A stretch of 26,588 bases of DNA from Clostridiales bacterium (GCA_004556755.1 SFFW01000019.1:1-26588), one strand, 5' to 3'. Shown: positions 1-6,932, numbered from the stretch's first letter. Made by a program: numbers and translations. The notes: generated by a model from the letters alone, not told the origin.

Positions 1-597
1 GTAGCGGAAAGGATTGGCTGTGCCGATGGTGTAGCCGTCGGCGTTTTCGACGCTTACGCACTTGCCCCATGCATCGTACAGGTACTTCGCAATGATCTTA
101 CCCGTCGCTGCATCTGCAAGTCCGACTACATCGCCCTGCAGATTATACATGTAGTAAGCCGTGACGTTACCCTGCTGGACGCCGATCCTCGTACCGGTGC
201 TGTCGTAGAAGAACCACATCACGTCGCTACCGGTCTTCTGCGCGAGTATCTGAGTGCCGTTGAGCAGATACTCAGTCTTCGTGCCGTTCACGGTCTTGCT
301 GCTTCTTATCCCGTCCGGCGTGTAGGTGTAGAGCTTGCCGAGGATACTGTCGGAAACTAGTAACATTGCCGTCGATATTATTGCGCCATGTGAAGTATAT
401 AGTTCCATTGTATTTTTTTGCCGTCGGTCTGTCAAGTGAATAATAAGAATATCCAATAACAAAACCGTCGTTCTGCACTATGTTGTATGCGCTCATCGCA
501 CGCCTTTTTCGAGTAGGGCGCAGTCGATCCAAAGATTATCAGAACAGCAGTTAACATAGCGCACGCGGAAACTGTCCGCCCCCTCAGGTAGGGCGCA
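1..597 (-). pseudogene. RHS/YD-repeat protein remnant, frameshifted, runs off left edge
   Basis: Read on the minus strand, positions about 355 to 1 encode a typical RHS repeat-associated core: a YTYTPDGIRSSK segment, then YYMYNLQGDVVGL, then KYLYDAWGK, ending at the edge in NPFRY. RHS proteins are large cell-wall or secreted proteins, often polymorphic toxins or adhesins. The upstream part is in other frames. A WIDCALLEKG segment (about 495-530) and a SAYNIVQNDGF segment (about 450-495) look like the ligand-binding module that precedes YD repeats, and DRPTAKKYNGT and NIDGNVTS look like YD-repeat sequence. At least two frameshifts are needed to join them, one near 495-515 and one near 345-365. 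No start codon belongs to it. I read it as a decayed fragment. The RHS core call is firm; the exact frameshift points are estimates. Confidence 0.75.
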
Positions 598-675
598 GCC
601 GTCATTTTTCAAATAGACCTCTATGAGATCGGCGATCTCTTTCTCATCGTCAACAATTAAGATCTTCTCATTCAT
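598..675 (-). pseudogene. 5' fragment of a VanR-type (OmpR family) response regulator
   Basis: The first 26 codons (start at 675) read MNEKILIVDDEKEIADLIEV and then YLKNDG. This is the start of a receiver domain of the VanR type, with the acidic pair DD at residues 9-10 that binds magnesium. The rest of the receiver, including the phosphorylated Asp, and the DNA-binding domain are missing. After codon 26 the frame runs on, without a stop until about 493, into the RHS-like sequence beside it. An intact gene of this family is about 230 codons and normally sits before a sensor kinase, which is absent here. This is therefore a truncated gene or recombination scar and not a working regulator. The ribosome binding site is weak. 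Confidence 0.75.
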
Positions 676-850
676 TTTCCGGCTCTTTATGATCGGGAAC
701 AGCCTGCATAATGTCCCCGCAGTCGCACCCGAAATACACGCATATATACAACAAAACAGGCAGTGTGAGATTTTTGTTTTTGTTTAAGCGAAAGGGCTGC
801 GATGAACGTGCTTTATGTAGAAAATTTTGGGTGAATTTTGGGTCACAGCA

Positions 851-923
851 CTCGAAAATACTCGTAGTTGCTCAAAAATACTCGCTAAAAAGTTGCGAAA
901 AACGCGCAAAAATGCGAAAAACG
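851..923. repeat. Two pairs of short direct repeats beside the tRNA fragment
   Basis: CTCGAAAATACTCG at 851-864 recurs as CTCAAAAATACTCG at 871-884 (one mismatch, 20-base period). TGCGAAAAACG at 894-904 recurs exactly at 913-923 (19-base period). They lie 40 to 110 bases to the left of the tRNA-fMet 3' half. Helically phased direct repeats next to a tRNA core are what integrase arm sites or excisionase sites look like, but that role is inference. The 676-959 stretch has no believable gene; the open frames crossing it are short and family-less. Confidence 0.55.
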
Positions 924-959
924 GGGCATTATTTCGAGAAATTGTACACAAAATGAGCC

Positions 960-1004
960 CTCATAACCCGAAGGTCGTGGGTTCAAATCCCTCCTCCGCA
1001 ACCA
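960..1004 (+). other. 3' half of tRNA-fMet (CAT), likely attachment-site core
   Basis: From 960 the sequence reads CTCATAA (anticodon loop with CAT), CCCGAAGGTCG, a T arm with GGTTCAAATCC, acceptor CTCCGCA, discriminator A and encoded CCA. This matches the 3' half of a Gram-positive initiator tRNA. The bases just before 960 (GAGCC) do not pair with CCCGA of the anticodon stem, and no D arm or 5' acceptor strand is present, so this is not a whole tRNA. The break falls at the anticodon loop, a common crossover point for tRNA-targeting tyrosine integrases. Integration leaves the whole tRNA at one end and such a 3' copy at the other, so the element would lie to the left. Confidence 0.7.
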
Positions 1005-1053
1005 TAAAAGACTGCACTTTTGTCTACCACGACAAGAGTGCAGTCTTTTATGG
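1002..1053. terminator. Long hairpin between two facing tRNA 3' ends
   Basis: Arms 1002-1024 and 1031-1053 are 23 bases each with one G-T type mismatch and a six-base loop (TACCAC). The left arm begins with the CCA of the fMet fragment and the right arm ends with the TGG complement of another tRNA's CCA. Each arm carries the run CTTTTAT or its complement, so it probably works as a bidirectional terminator for two convergent tRNA genes. Confidence 0.65.
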
Positions 1054-1104
1054 AGCAGGGTACAGGAGTCGAACCGTTTCTGGTTCAAATCCACCCACCG
1101 CTAA
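1051..1104. other. Fragments of two further tRNA 3' ends in opposite orientation
   Basis: On the minus strand 1075-1051 reads as a T-loop and acceptor end (GGTTCGACTCCTG, then TACCCTGCTCCA). On the plus strand 1079-1104 reads CTGGTTCAAATCC followed by ACCCACCGCTA, another T-arm and acceptor end. Neither has the rest of a tRNA, and the halves cannot pair with each other into one. They seem to be leftovers of repeated insertion or deletion at a tRNA cluster. From 1105 to 1264 I see no gene. Confidence 0.5.
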
Positions 1105-1264
1105 CTTTTCCCGCCTACTTTGCTCAGTTAATTTGAAGTAAAAGGTGCGCGGGATTTTTGGTCTGAAAACGCAAAAAAACGGCCCCGGAGCGGTCTCATT
1201 GACCATTCCGAAGCCGGTTTTCTCTGGTTTTACAGTATTTTGGGCTGTTTTTGCCCTAAAAACA

Positions 1265-1306
1265 AGAAAATTGCCTGATTTATCTGGTAGACAAATCAGG
1301 CAATTA
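1265..1306 (-). terminator. Rho-independent terminator of the tRNA-Thr/tRNA-Tyr operon
   Basis: The arms ATTGCCTGATTT and AAATCAGGCAAT (about 1270-1304) form a 12-base-pair stem. On the minus strand the stem is followed by TTTTCTTGTTTTT. It sits four bases after the CCA of tRNA-Tyr, which fits termination of that operon. Confidence 0.8.
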
Positions 1307-1309
1307 CTT

Positions 1310-1394
1310 TGGTGGGGGAAGGTGGATTCGAACCACCGAAGGCATCGCCAGCAGATTTACAGTCTGTCCCCTTTGGCCACTCGGGAATTCCCCC
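1310..1394 (-). tRNA. tRNA-Tyr (anticodon GTA)
   Basis: The minus strand folds as a long-variable-arm (class II) tRNA of 85 bases including the encoded CCA. The 5' acceptor strand GGGGGAA pairs with TTCCCCC before ACCA. The anticodon loop contains CTGTAAA, giving GTA. The variable arm is CTGGCGATGCCTTCGG and the T arm GGTGGTTCGAATCCACC. It follows tRNA-Thr by 26 bases and shares its promoter. Confidence 0.95.
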
Positions 1395-1420
1395 ATATTC
1401 AATTACCGGCGCAAACGAGG

Positions 1421-1496
1421 TGGAGCTGGTGGACGGACTCGAACCCCCGACCTGCTGATTACAAATCAGCTGCTCTACCAACTGAGCTACACCAGC
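1421..1496 (-). tRNA. tRNA-Thr (anticodon TGT)
   Basis: The minus strand gives a 76-base class I tRNA with encoded CCA. Acceptor strands GCTGGTG and CACCAGC pair, the D arm is GCTCAGTTGGTAGAGC, the anticodon loop TTTGTAA gives TGT, and the T arm is CGGGGGTTCGAGTCCGTC. It is the first gene of a two-tRNA operon. Confidence 0.95.
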
Positions 1497-1513
1497 GCAA
1501 CGCCAGCTTTAAC

Positions 1514-1542
1514 ATAATAGCAAACGAAGATTGTTTTGTCAA
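1514..1542 (-). promoter_or_regulatory. Sigma-A promoter for the tRNA operon
   Basis: On the minus strand TTGACA (1542-1537) and TATTAT (1519-1514) are separated by exactly 17 bases. The -10 end lies 18 bases before the first base of tRNA-Thr, leaving a short leader. This is close to a consensus promoter, as expected for stable RNA. Confidence 0.85.
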
Positions 1543-1585
1543 CACTTATTTTGCTGACCAACGAAAATTTTAGGGAGGAATAAAT

Positions 1586-1999
1586 ATGAAGCTTAAAGAA
1601 ATGTCGTTTCAATACAGGGAAGGCGCAAAGGCGTGCAGAGCAAGGGCAAACGAACTCAAAGAAGCGCTTTGGCAATGCACGGGCGAGACGGAGAAAATGC
1701 TCCTGCGCCGCCGCATTGCGATCCTGACCAGAATGGCAAACGAAGCGGCGGCGACGGCGAAGTACCTTTACAATTACTACGGAGGCAGAGACGAATATGA
1801 TCATGACTATGACGGAAGCGGAAAAGTATCAGGCGCTCAGGCAGCTCGTGAAGCTCACGGACGTGACCGGGCAGGGAAAAATGAGCGCATTGCGCCACGG
1901 CATGGAGGAGGTTTTGACGCCGAGGCAAAAGCAGCTTGTACATATGTACTACATAGAGCAGAAGCCCATGCAGCTTATCGCCGAGGAGCTGGGGCTTGA
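1586..1999 (+). CDS. Small basic coiled-coil protein, partner of the sigma-like gene
   Basis: The start has a strong AGGGAGGA site 7 bases upstream. The first 70 or so residues (MKLKEMSFQYREGAKACRAR onward) form an amphipathic, charged helical segment of the kind often encoded just before a sigma-70 region-4-like protein in Bacillota. The function of these small proteins is not known to me. The frame does not end where the next gene starts: it runs on to 1999, so its last 67 or so residues lie out of phase over the next gene. That tail is rich in Ala, Arg and Gly with no helical pattern and looks like a shadow of the second gene, as if the native stop codon had been lost. The N-terminal half is well supported; the tail may have no function. 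Confidence 0.65.
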   Translation: MKLKEMSFQYREGAKACRARANELKEALWQCTGETEKMLLRRRIAILTRMANEAAATAKYLYNYYGGRDEYDHDYDGSGKVSGAQAAREAHGRDRAGKNERIAPRHGGGFDAEAKAACTYVLHRAEAHAAYRRGAGA

Positions 2000-2099
2000 C
2001 GTGAGCAGCGTCAGCAGGACGCTCAAGCGTGCGAGAAGGAATCTCTACACCTTCCTGCGCTACGGCGGCCGAAGCCTTTTGTGCGAGCTGGAAAACTGA
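1797..2099 (+). CDS. Sigma-70 region 4-like helix-turn-helix protein
   Basis: 100 residues. The segment from about residue 40 to 85 (LTPRQKQLVHMYYIEQKPMQ, then LIAEELGLDVSSVSRTLKRA) is a sigma-70 region 4 helix-turn-helix that would recognise a -35 element. No region 2 is present, so it cannot act as a complete sigma factor alone and may be a regulator or part of a split sigma. GGAGG at 1781-1785 lies 11 bases before the ATG at 1797; ATG codons at 1803 and 1809 are alternatives. It overlaps the preceding reading frame by 203 bases. The next gene has its own promoter right after this stop codon. Confidence 0.8.
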   Translation: MIMTMTEAEKYQALRQLVKLTDVTGQGKMSALRHGMEEVLTPRQKQLVHMYYIEQKPMQLIAEELGLDVSSVSRTLKRARRNLYTFLRYGGRSLLCELEN

Positions 2100-2104
2100 A
2101 GCGG

Positions 2105-2133
2105 TTTACAAGTTGCTGCGATTGTGGTAGAAT
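2105..2133 (+). promoter_or_regulatory. Sigma-A promoter for the GH25 lipoprotein gene
   Basis: TTTACA (2105-2110) and TAGAAT (2128-2133) are 17 bases apart, with TGG just before the -10 (extended -10). It begins five bases after the stop of the sigma-like gene, and transcription should start near 2140, about 28 bases before the GTG start. Confidence 0.7.
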
Positions 2134-2167
2134 CGTGTCGGCACATACTACACTAAAGGAGCAAACC

Positions 2168-3022
2168 GTGAAAAGATCACATATAAGCATTTTCGCACTT
2201 TGCCTTGCGGCGCTGCTTTGCCTCACCGCCTGCGGCGGCACTGCCCGTGAAAGCGAGCCTAATGACCCCCACACCGGACAGGTTGAGGTGTTTAACGGCA
2301 GCCGTGAGGTTTGGATAACGCCGCAGGAGGGCGTCCCAGTGAACACCCTCAAGTCCGATGACTTTACCGTTGACGAGACGGGCAGACCCGTGTACATCGG
2401 CGACGAATACGAGGCGGTGTACGGTATCGACGTGTCCTACTGCCAGCAGGATGTCGATTGGCAGCAGGTGAAGGACAGCGGCATAGACTTTGCGATCCTT
2501 CGCATCGGCGCAAGGGGCTACGGCAAGGAGACCGGCAACATAATCGAGGACGACTACTTTGAAGCAAACTACGCTGCGGCGAAGGCGGCGGGAGTCAAGC
2601 TCGGCGTGTACTTCTTCTCTCAGGCGATAAGCGAGGAGGAGGCGGTCGAGGAGGCGGACTTTGTTCTGTCGATGCTTCGGGGCAAGGACCTTCAGCTTCC
2701 CGTGTACTTCGACTGGGAGCATATAAGCTACGACGAGGCACGCACGAACGACATAAACGGTGAGACGATAACCGACGCCTGCATTGCGTTCTGCGAACGG
2801 ATAAAGGAGGGCGGCTTTGAGCCGGGCGTATACATGTACGCAGGGATGGCGTACTACGAGTACGATCTATCCCGCCTTACCGACTACGACTTTTGGTGCG
2901 CAAGCATCGGAGACTACCCCTATTTTTACTATGCGCATACGGTGTGGCAGTACAGCTTTACCGGGCTTGTGCCGGGTATCGCCACAGACTGCGACCTGAA
3001 TATCATGTTTATCAAAAAATAA
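2168..3022 (+). CDS. GH25 family lysozyme (muramidase), predicted lipoprotein
   Basis: 284 residues from a GTG start that has AAAGGAG 5 bases upstream; the longer frame to 2081 lacks such a site and would spoil the signal peptide. Residues 1-22 form a lipoprotein signal with lipobox LTAC (Cys22), so the enzyme should be anchored outside the membrane. Residues 85-284 are a GH25 domain: GIDVS with Asp88 and YFDWEH with Asp182 and Glu184 match the family's catalytic acidic residues, and the domain ends in the usual WQYS and D-N strand. GH25 enzymes cleave the beta-1,4 bond between N-acetylmuramic acid and N-acetylglucosamine in peptidoglycan. Residues 25-80 are a linker without a recognised fold. 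It is followed by glyA after 17 bases. Confidence 0.9.
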   Translation: MKRSHISIFALCLAALLCLTACGGTARESEPNDPHTGQVEVFNGSREVWITPQEGVPVNTLKSDDFTVDETGRPVYIGDEYEAVYGIDVSYCQQDVDWQQVKDSGIDFAILRIGARGYGKETGNIIEDDYFEANYAAAKAAGVKLGVYFFSQAISEEEAVEEADFVLSMLRGKDLQLPVYFDWEHISYDEARTNDINGETITDACIAFCERIKEGGFEPGVYMYAGMAYYEYDLSRLTDYDFWCASIGDYPYFYYAHTVWQYSFTGLVPGIATDCDLNIMFIKK

Positions 3023-3039
3023 GCGACGGAGGAAAGTGC

Positions 3040-4248
3040 ATGGAATCGGAAGTTTTTAAGATCATTGAAAAGGAACGGAAAAGGCAGAGCGAGAATGTTG
3101 AGCTTATAGCGAGCGAGAACTTCGTCAGCGAGAATGTGCTCAAGGCGATGGGCTCCTGCTTTACGAACAAATACTGTGAGGGCTACCCTGCGGTGCGCTA
3201 TGACGGACTCGGCAGGAAGGGCCGCTACTACGGCGGCTGCATCTATGCCGACGAGGTGGAGGAGTACTGCCGCAAAAAGTGGAAAGAGGTATTTAAGACC
3301 GATTACCATGTGAACGTGCAGCCGCACGCCGGCTCGCAGGCGAACTTTGCGGCGTTCATGTCGGTGCTTTCCCCCGGCGACACGATACTTGCAATGGACC
3401 TGAATAACGGCGGTCACCTGACGCACGGCTCATCGGTCAACTTCTCCGGCAAGCTGTACAAAACGGTGTTTTACGACGTTGACGACAAAGGCTTTATCGA
3501 CTACGACGACATCGACGGGAAGATAAAGAAGCATAAGCCCCGGCTCGTGCTTGCGGGTGCAAGCGCATATTCGAGGGAGATAGACTTCAACCGCATCGGA
3601 CGCATCATAAAGGAGAACTCCGACGAGACGTATAGGCCCTACTTCATGGTCGACATGGCGCATATTGCGGGGCTTGTCGCAGCAGAGCTTCATCAGAGCC
3701 CCTTCGGCATTGCGGACATTATCACGACAACGACGCACAAGACCCTCAGAGGTCCGAGAGGCGGTATGATATTCTGCAAGCCGGAGCTTGCAAAGCAGGT
3801 GGACGGCGCAGTGTTCCCCGGCTCGCAGGGAGGCCCGCTCATGCACGTTATCGCAGCCAAGGCGGTTGCAGCGGAGGAGGCCTGCACCCCGGAGTACAAG
3901 GAGTACATCGCAGACGTCGTGCGCAACTGCAAGGCGATGGCGGACGAGTTTACGGCAAGGGGCTATGAGATAGTCACCGGCGGCACCGACAATCACCTGT
4001 TCCTCGTTGATTTTTCGAACACGCATCCGAAGCTTTCCGGCAAGGCGGTCCAGGATATGCTCGACGAACACGCAATAACGCTCAACAAAAACTGCGTTCC
4101 GAACGAGAAGCGCAGCCCGACTCAGACGAGCGGCGTCCGCATCGGCACCGCTGCCGAGACGACGAAGGGCAAAACTGCGGAGGACTTTGTTAAGCTTGCC
4201 GACCGCATCGACGAGCTTATAACGGAGTATTATAAGACCTTAGACTGA
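3040..4248 (+). CDS. glyA: Serine hydroxymethyltransferase
   Basis: 402 residues, near the usual 410-420 of bacterial enzymes. It interconverts serine plus tetrahydrofolate with glycine plus 5,10-methylene-tetrahydrofolate, using pyridoxal phosphate in the cytoplasm. The N terminus has the substrate-site segment NVELIASENFVS. Further on come YCEGYPAVRYDG, the VDMAHIAGLVA segment (PLP-ring contact) and TTTTHKTLRGPRGG with Lys234 as the Schiff-base lysine. The start at 3040 is chosen for its GGAGG site and for matching the family's N terminus; the open frame before it overlaps the lysozyme gene and is not real. It may be cotranscribed with the lysozyme gene and is closed by a strong terminator. 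Confidence 0.97.
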   Translation: MESEVFKIIEKERKRQSENVELIASENFVSENVLKAMGSCFTNKYCEGYPAVRYDGLGRKGRYYGGCIYADEVEEYCRKKWKEVFKTDYHVNVQPHAGSQANFAAFMSVLSPGDTILAMDLNNGGHLTHGSSVNFSGKLYKTVFYDVDDKGFIDYDDIDGKIKKHKPRLVLAGASAYSREIDFNRIGRIIKENSDETYRPYFMVDMAHIAGLVAAELHQSPFGIADIITTTTHKTLRGPRGGMIFCKPELAKQVDGAVFPGSQGGPLMHVIAAKAVAAEEACTPEYKEYIADVVRNCKAMADEFTARGYEIVTGGTDNHLFLVDFSNTHPKLSGKAVQDMLDEHAITLNKNCVPNEKRSPTQTSGVRIGTAAETTKGKTAEDFVKLADRIDELITEYYKTLD

Positions 4249-4255
4249 TAAGAGT

Positions 4256-4293
4256 AAAAAAATCAGCTCGGCTTTTGCCGAGCTGATTTTTTC
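4256..4293. terminator. Bidirectional terminator between glyA and the convergent lgt operon
   Basis: AATCAGCTCGGC (4261-4272), loop TTTT, then GCCGAGCTGATT (4277-4288) is a perfect 12-base-pair stem with A and T runs on both sides. It lies 7 bases after glyA and 8 bases after the stop of the minus-strand gene, so it can serve both. Confidence 0.9.
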
Positions 4294-4300
4294 ATATGTA

Positions 4301-4762
4301 TTACTCTTTTTCTTCGGGAGCGTCCTCTGCGGGGGCTTCCTCTGCGACGCCGTCGTCTGCGGGAGGATCGTCCTTAAAGTCGATTATCTCGACCTCAAGG
4401 GTCTTTTCCTTTGCAGCGGCGATGCTTGCCTTTGCCTCGTAAAGCTCGGTGCGGAGAGCCTCGATCTTCTGATCCATTGCGACCAGCTCCTCAAAGAGGG
4501 GAACGAAGTAATCTTCGGGATCGTTGCGGTGCTGATCGAAGTAAAGACGTCCGATCTCGACAAATACCTTCTTCTGCTCCTCAAGCTCGCCGTTTATCTT
4601 GACGTTGAGCTTTGCGATATTTGCATAGCATCTTGCGGTGGTGCTGCTGCGGTCATATACGCTGTGCAACTTGTTGGACTGAGCTGCGCTCTTTATCTTT
4701 TCCTTTGCCTTGTTGCCGAGAGCGCTTGCGGTTCCCTTTATCATGCTTCTGTAATTTGCCAT
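4301..4762 (-). CDS. Hypothetical coiled-coil protein with acidic tail
   Basis: 153 residues. The start at 4762 has AAAGGAG 8 bases upstream; the longer frame would run back into lgt. Residues 1-45 are basic and Ala/Lys-rich (MANYRSMIKGTASALGNKAK at the start). Residues 45-120 contain two helical, coiled-coil-like segments around YANIAKLNVKINGELEEQKK and an ELVAMDQKIEALRTEL stretch. The last 25 residues are an Asp/Glu/Pro/Ala tail. There is no signal peptide or membrane segment, and I do not recognise a family. It follows lgt by 14 bases and is the last gene of the M16-lgt operon, which gives no clear hint of its job. Confidence 0.75.
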   Translation of the reverse strand: MANYRSMIKGTASALGNKAKEKIKSAAQSNKLHSVYDRSSTTARCYANIAKLNVKINGELEEQKKVFVEIGRLYFDQHRNDPEDYFVPLFEELVAMDQKIEALRTELYEAKASIAAAKEKTLEVEIIDFKDDPPADDGVAEEAPAEDAPEEKE

Positions 4763-4776
4763 TATAAAAACTCCTT

Positions 4777-5649
4777 TCAGATTTCGTTTTCCTTGCGATT
4801 TACGAACATTTTTTCGGGGTCGGGGTATTTGCGTGCTACATATATCATTATGCCGACGGCGACTATCGCACTGCACAGTGCGAGAAGCTGCGATACTCTG
4901 ATGTCGGTGCCGGAGATGTACAGACTGTCCTGACGCAGTCCCTCTATCCACGCACGGCCGATGCCGTACCAGCAGACGTACATGAGGAACGCCTGACCGT
5001 CATACTTGCGCTTACCCTTCTTTGACCAAATGTGCAGAATGACAAGACCGATGAGGTTCCACAGGCTTTCGTACAGGAAGGTGGGGTGGACGTAGTAGGT
5101 TTCGGAAGCGCCGGGATATGTAAGCCCCATGCGGCAGAAAATATCGGTCTCGGCGCCGTAGGCCTCTCTGTTCATAAAGTTGCCCCAGCGTCCGACCGCC
5201 TGACCTATGAGCAGACCGAAGGAGAGCAGGTCTGCGGTCGCAAAAAACGATATTTTCTTTACCCGGCACCAAACGATGCCGACGATAAGCCCCATGATTA
5301 TGCCGCCGTAGATCGCAAGACCGCCGTTCCATATCTGGACGATCTCTTCGGGCCTTGCGGAGTAGTAGCTCCATTTAAATGCAACGTAATACAGCCTTGC
5401 GCCGACGATGCTCAGCGGGATGATCCATATGAGCAGGTCAAACAGATTGTCGGAGGTAAGTCCGAAGGACTTCGCCCTGCGAGAGCAGTAGATCATGGCA
5501 AGCACCATGCCGAAGGCGATGATGACTCCGTAGTAGTAGATCTCGATCCCGAAAAGGTGGAAGGTAGCAGGCGGGTTCAGGGTGAGATCGCCGAACATGG
5601 GGAAGCTGATCTCGGCATCCTTCATGTAGGAATAATACAGTGCGTTCAT
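4777..5649 (-). CDS. lgt: Prolipoprotein diacylglyceryl transferase
   Basis: 290 residues with about seven membrane segments, the usual size. Lgt transfers diacylglycerol from phosphatidylglycerol to the lipobox cysteine of prolipoproteins at the outer face of the membrane. Signature stretches are visible: GGLAIYGG (109-116), the Lgt signature GRWGNFMNREAYG (from Gly153), and HPTFLYES (188-195). Its ATG overlaps the TGA of the upstream M16 gene (ATGA), and the GAGGTGA binding site lies inside that gene, so the two are translationally coupled. The GH25 protein encoded at 2168-3022 is a plausible substrate. Confidence 0.96.
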   Translation of the reverse strand: MNALYYSYMKDAEISFPMFGDLTLNPPATFHLFGIEIYYYGVIIAFGMVLAMIYCSRRAKSFGLTSDNLFDLLIWIIPLSIVGARLYYVAFKWSYYSARPEEIVQIWNGGLAIYGGIIMGLIVGIVWCRVKKISFFATADLLSFGLLIGQAVGRWGNFMNREAYGAETDIFCRMGLTYPGASETYYVHPTFLYESLWNLIGLVILHIWSKKGKRKYDGQAFLMYVCWYGIGRAWIEGLRQDSLYISGTDIRVSQLLALCSAIVAVGIMIYVARKYPDPEKMFVNRKENEI

Positions 5650-6932
5650 TTTGTCACCTCGTTTGGAAGCAGGACGCTCAGTGCGAGCCTGTCCGGGTCA
5701 ATGTTTTGTATAAGAAATTCCTCGCACTCTCCGACCGTTATCTCGGAAAGCAGGGAGAAAGAATCGAGCGAGCAGTAGTCGGAAAGCGCACTCTCCGTGA
5801 GCGCTATGCACAGGTTGTCGAAGTCCTCAAGACCACGAAGTCTTGCACCGAAGGACGCTTTTTTCGCACGCTCGAATGCGTTGGGCGAAAGTCCCTTGAC
5901 TTTGACCTCGCTCAGCGCATCGCAAAGCTCTTTTAGCACACGCTTCGGGTCGGGGCTTTCGCCGCCGAGCATGAAGGTGGCGGTACCGGCCGTGCAGTCG
6001 ATCTCGTAATCGTAGTCACGGTTCAAAAGACCCTCGCCGTACAGTCTGTTGTAGAAATCGCCGGAGGTGCCGAACAGGGTTCTCAGAGCAAGCATACCGA
6101 CGATCATCCGACGCTGAAGCGCCTTGCCGGAGAGAGGGAAGTCCAAGGCACAGCCGATGAGAAACTGCGGTGCGGAAAGCTCCATGCGCTCCTCGTGATA
6201 GGTCTCAAGCGGCGCCGAGACGCCCATTTCGCCGAAGTCGGGCTGCGGTATCTCGCCGTCGGGCAGAGAGTTTAAAAGCTCATGCGCAAGGAAGAAAAAG
6301 CGCTCCGGCTCAATGCTTCCGGCGGCGCAAAGCACCATGTTCGAGGGACGGTAAAATGCGTTGTAGCAGTCGTAAAGCGTCTTGTCGGTGATCTCGGCGA
6401 TGCTCGAAACCGTACCTGCGACCTGATCTCTTATCGGGTGCTTTGCGTACAGCATACGGATGAGTCGATTGTACACGACGAAGGACGGGCGGTCGTCGAA
6501 CATCCCGATCTCCTGAGCGATTATGCCCTGCTCCTTAGCCACCGAGTCGGGGGTGAAGTACGGCGTCGTGACAAAGCCTGCAAGCGTCTTGAGATTTTTC
6601 TCAAAGCTTTCGGTGCAGTCGAAGTGGTATGCGGTCATGCCGCACGAGGTGAAGGCGTTGGGCGAGGCGCCGTTTTCGGAAAGAGCCGTGAGCGCATCGC
6701 TGCCGTCGGGCATATCGAAAAGCTTATGCTCCAAAAAGTGCGCCACGCCCGCCGGGGTGTCGTGCCATTTATCGCCGACGAGAAAACGCCGATATGCGCC
6801 GCCGTATTTCACGGCGATGACGGCATAGCTCATGCGAAAGTCGGGCTTTCGCACATACAGTACCCGAAGTCCGTTGTCGAGGGTGTCGGTATAAAGCGTT
6901 TCGCCGATGTTGTCAAATTTCCTGATGTTCAT
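5646..6932 (-). CDS. M16 family zinc peptidase, YmfH-like (active subunit)
   Basis: 428 residues. The inverted zinc motif HFLEH (His65, Glu68, His69) is intact, and Glu141 in EQGIIAQE is the likely third ligand, so a working metallopeptidase is expected. M16 enzymes fold as two homologous halves and often pair an active with an inactive chain. The start at 6932 has GGAGG 6 bases upstream, matches the family start (MNIRKF) and overlaps the upstream partner by 20 bases; the longer frame is not needed. No signal peptide is seen, so it is probably cytoplasmic. In Bacillota YmfH and YmfF are neighbours of unknown exact substrate, and related pairs process exported peptides. The join to lgt is conserved-looking coupling within one operon. 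Confidence 0.88.
   Translation of the reverse strand: MNIRKFDNIGETLYTDTLDNGLRVLYVRKPDFRMSYAVIAVKYGGAYRRFLVGDKWHDTPAGVAHFLEHKLFDMPDGSDALTALSENGASPNAFTSCGMTAYHFDCTESFEKNLKTLAGFVTTPYFTPDSVAKEQGIIAQEIGMFDDRPSFVVYNRLIRMLYAKHPIRDQVAGTVSSIAEITDKTLYDCYNAFYRPSNMVLCAAGSIEPERFFFLAHELLNSLPDGEIPQPDFGEMGVSAPLETYHEERMELSAPQFLIGCALDFPLSGKALQRRMIVGMLALRTLFGTSGDFYNRLYGEGLLNRDYDYEIDCTAGTATFMLGGESPDPKRVLKELCDALSEVKVKGLSPNAFERAKKASFGARLRGLEDFDNLCIALTESALSDYCSLDSFSLLSEITVGECEEFLIQNIDPDRLALSVLLPNEVTK

Noticed and set aside
851..923. Possible CRISPR-like array
   Set aside because: Only two copies of each repeat, 11-14 bases long, with no regular unique spacers.
711..956. 81-codon plus-strand frame in the left accessory region
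   Set aside because: No ribosome binding site, Lys/Arg-rich composition from A-rich repeats, and no recognisable motif; it crosses the direct repeats near the tRNA fragment.
827..1573. Short frames with phrases such as RDLNPRPSGYE or KVDSNHRRHRQQ
   Set aside because: These are translations of tRNA sequence and its fragments, a well-known false annotation.
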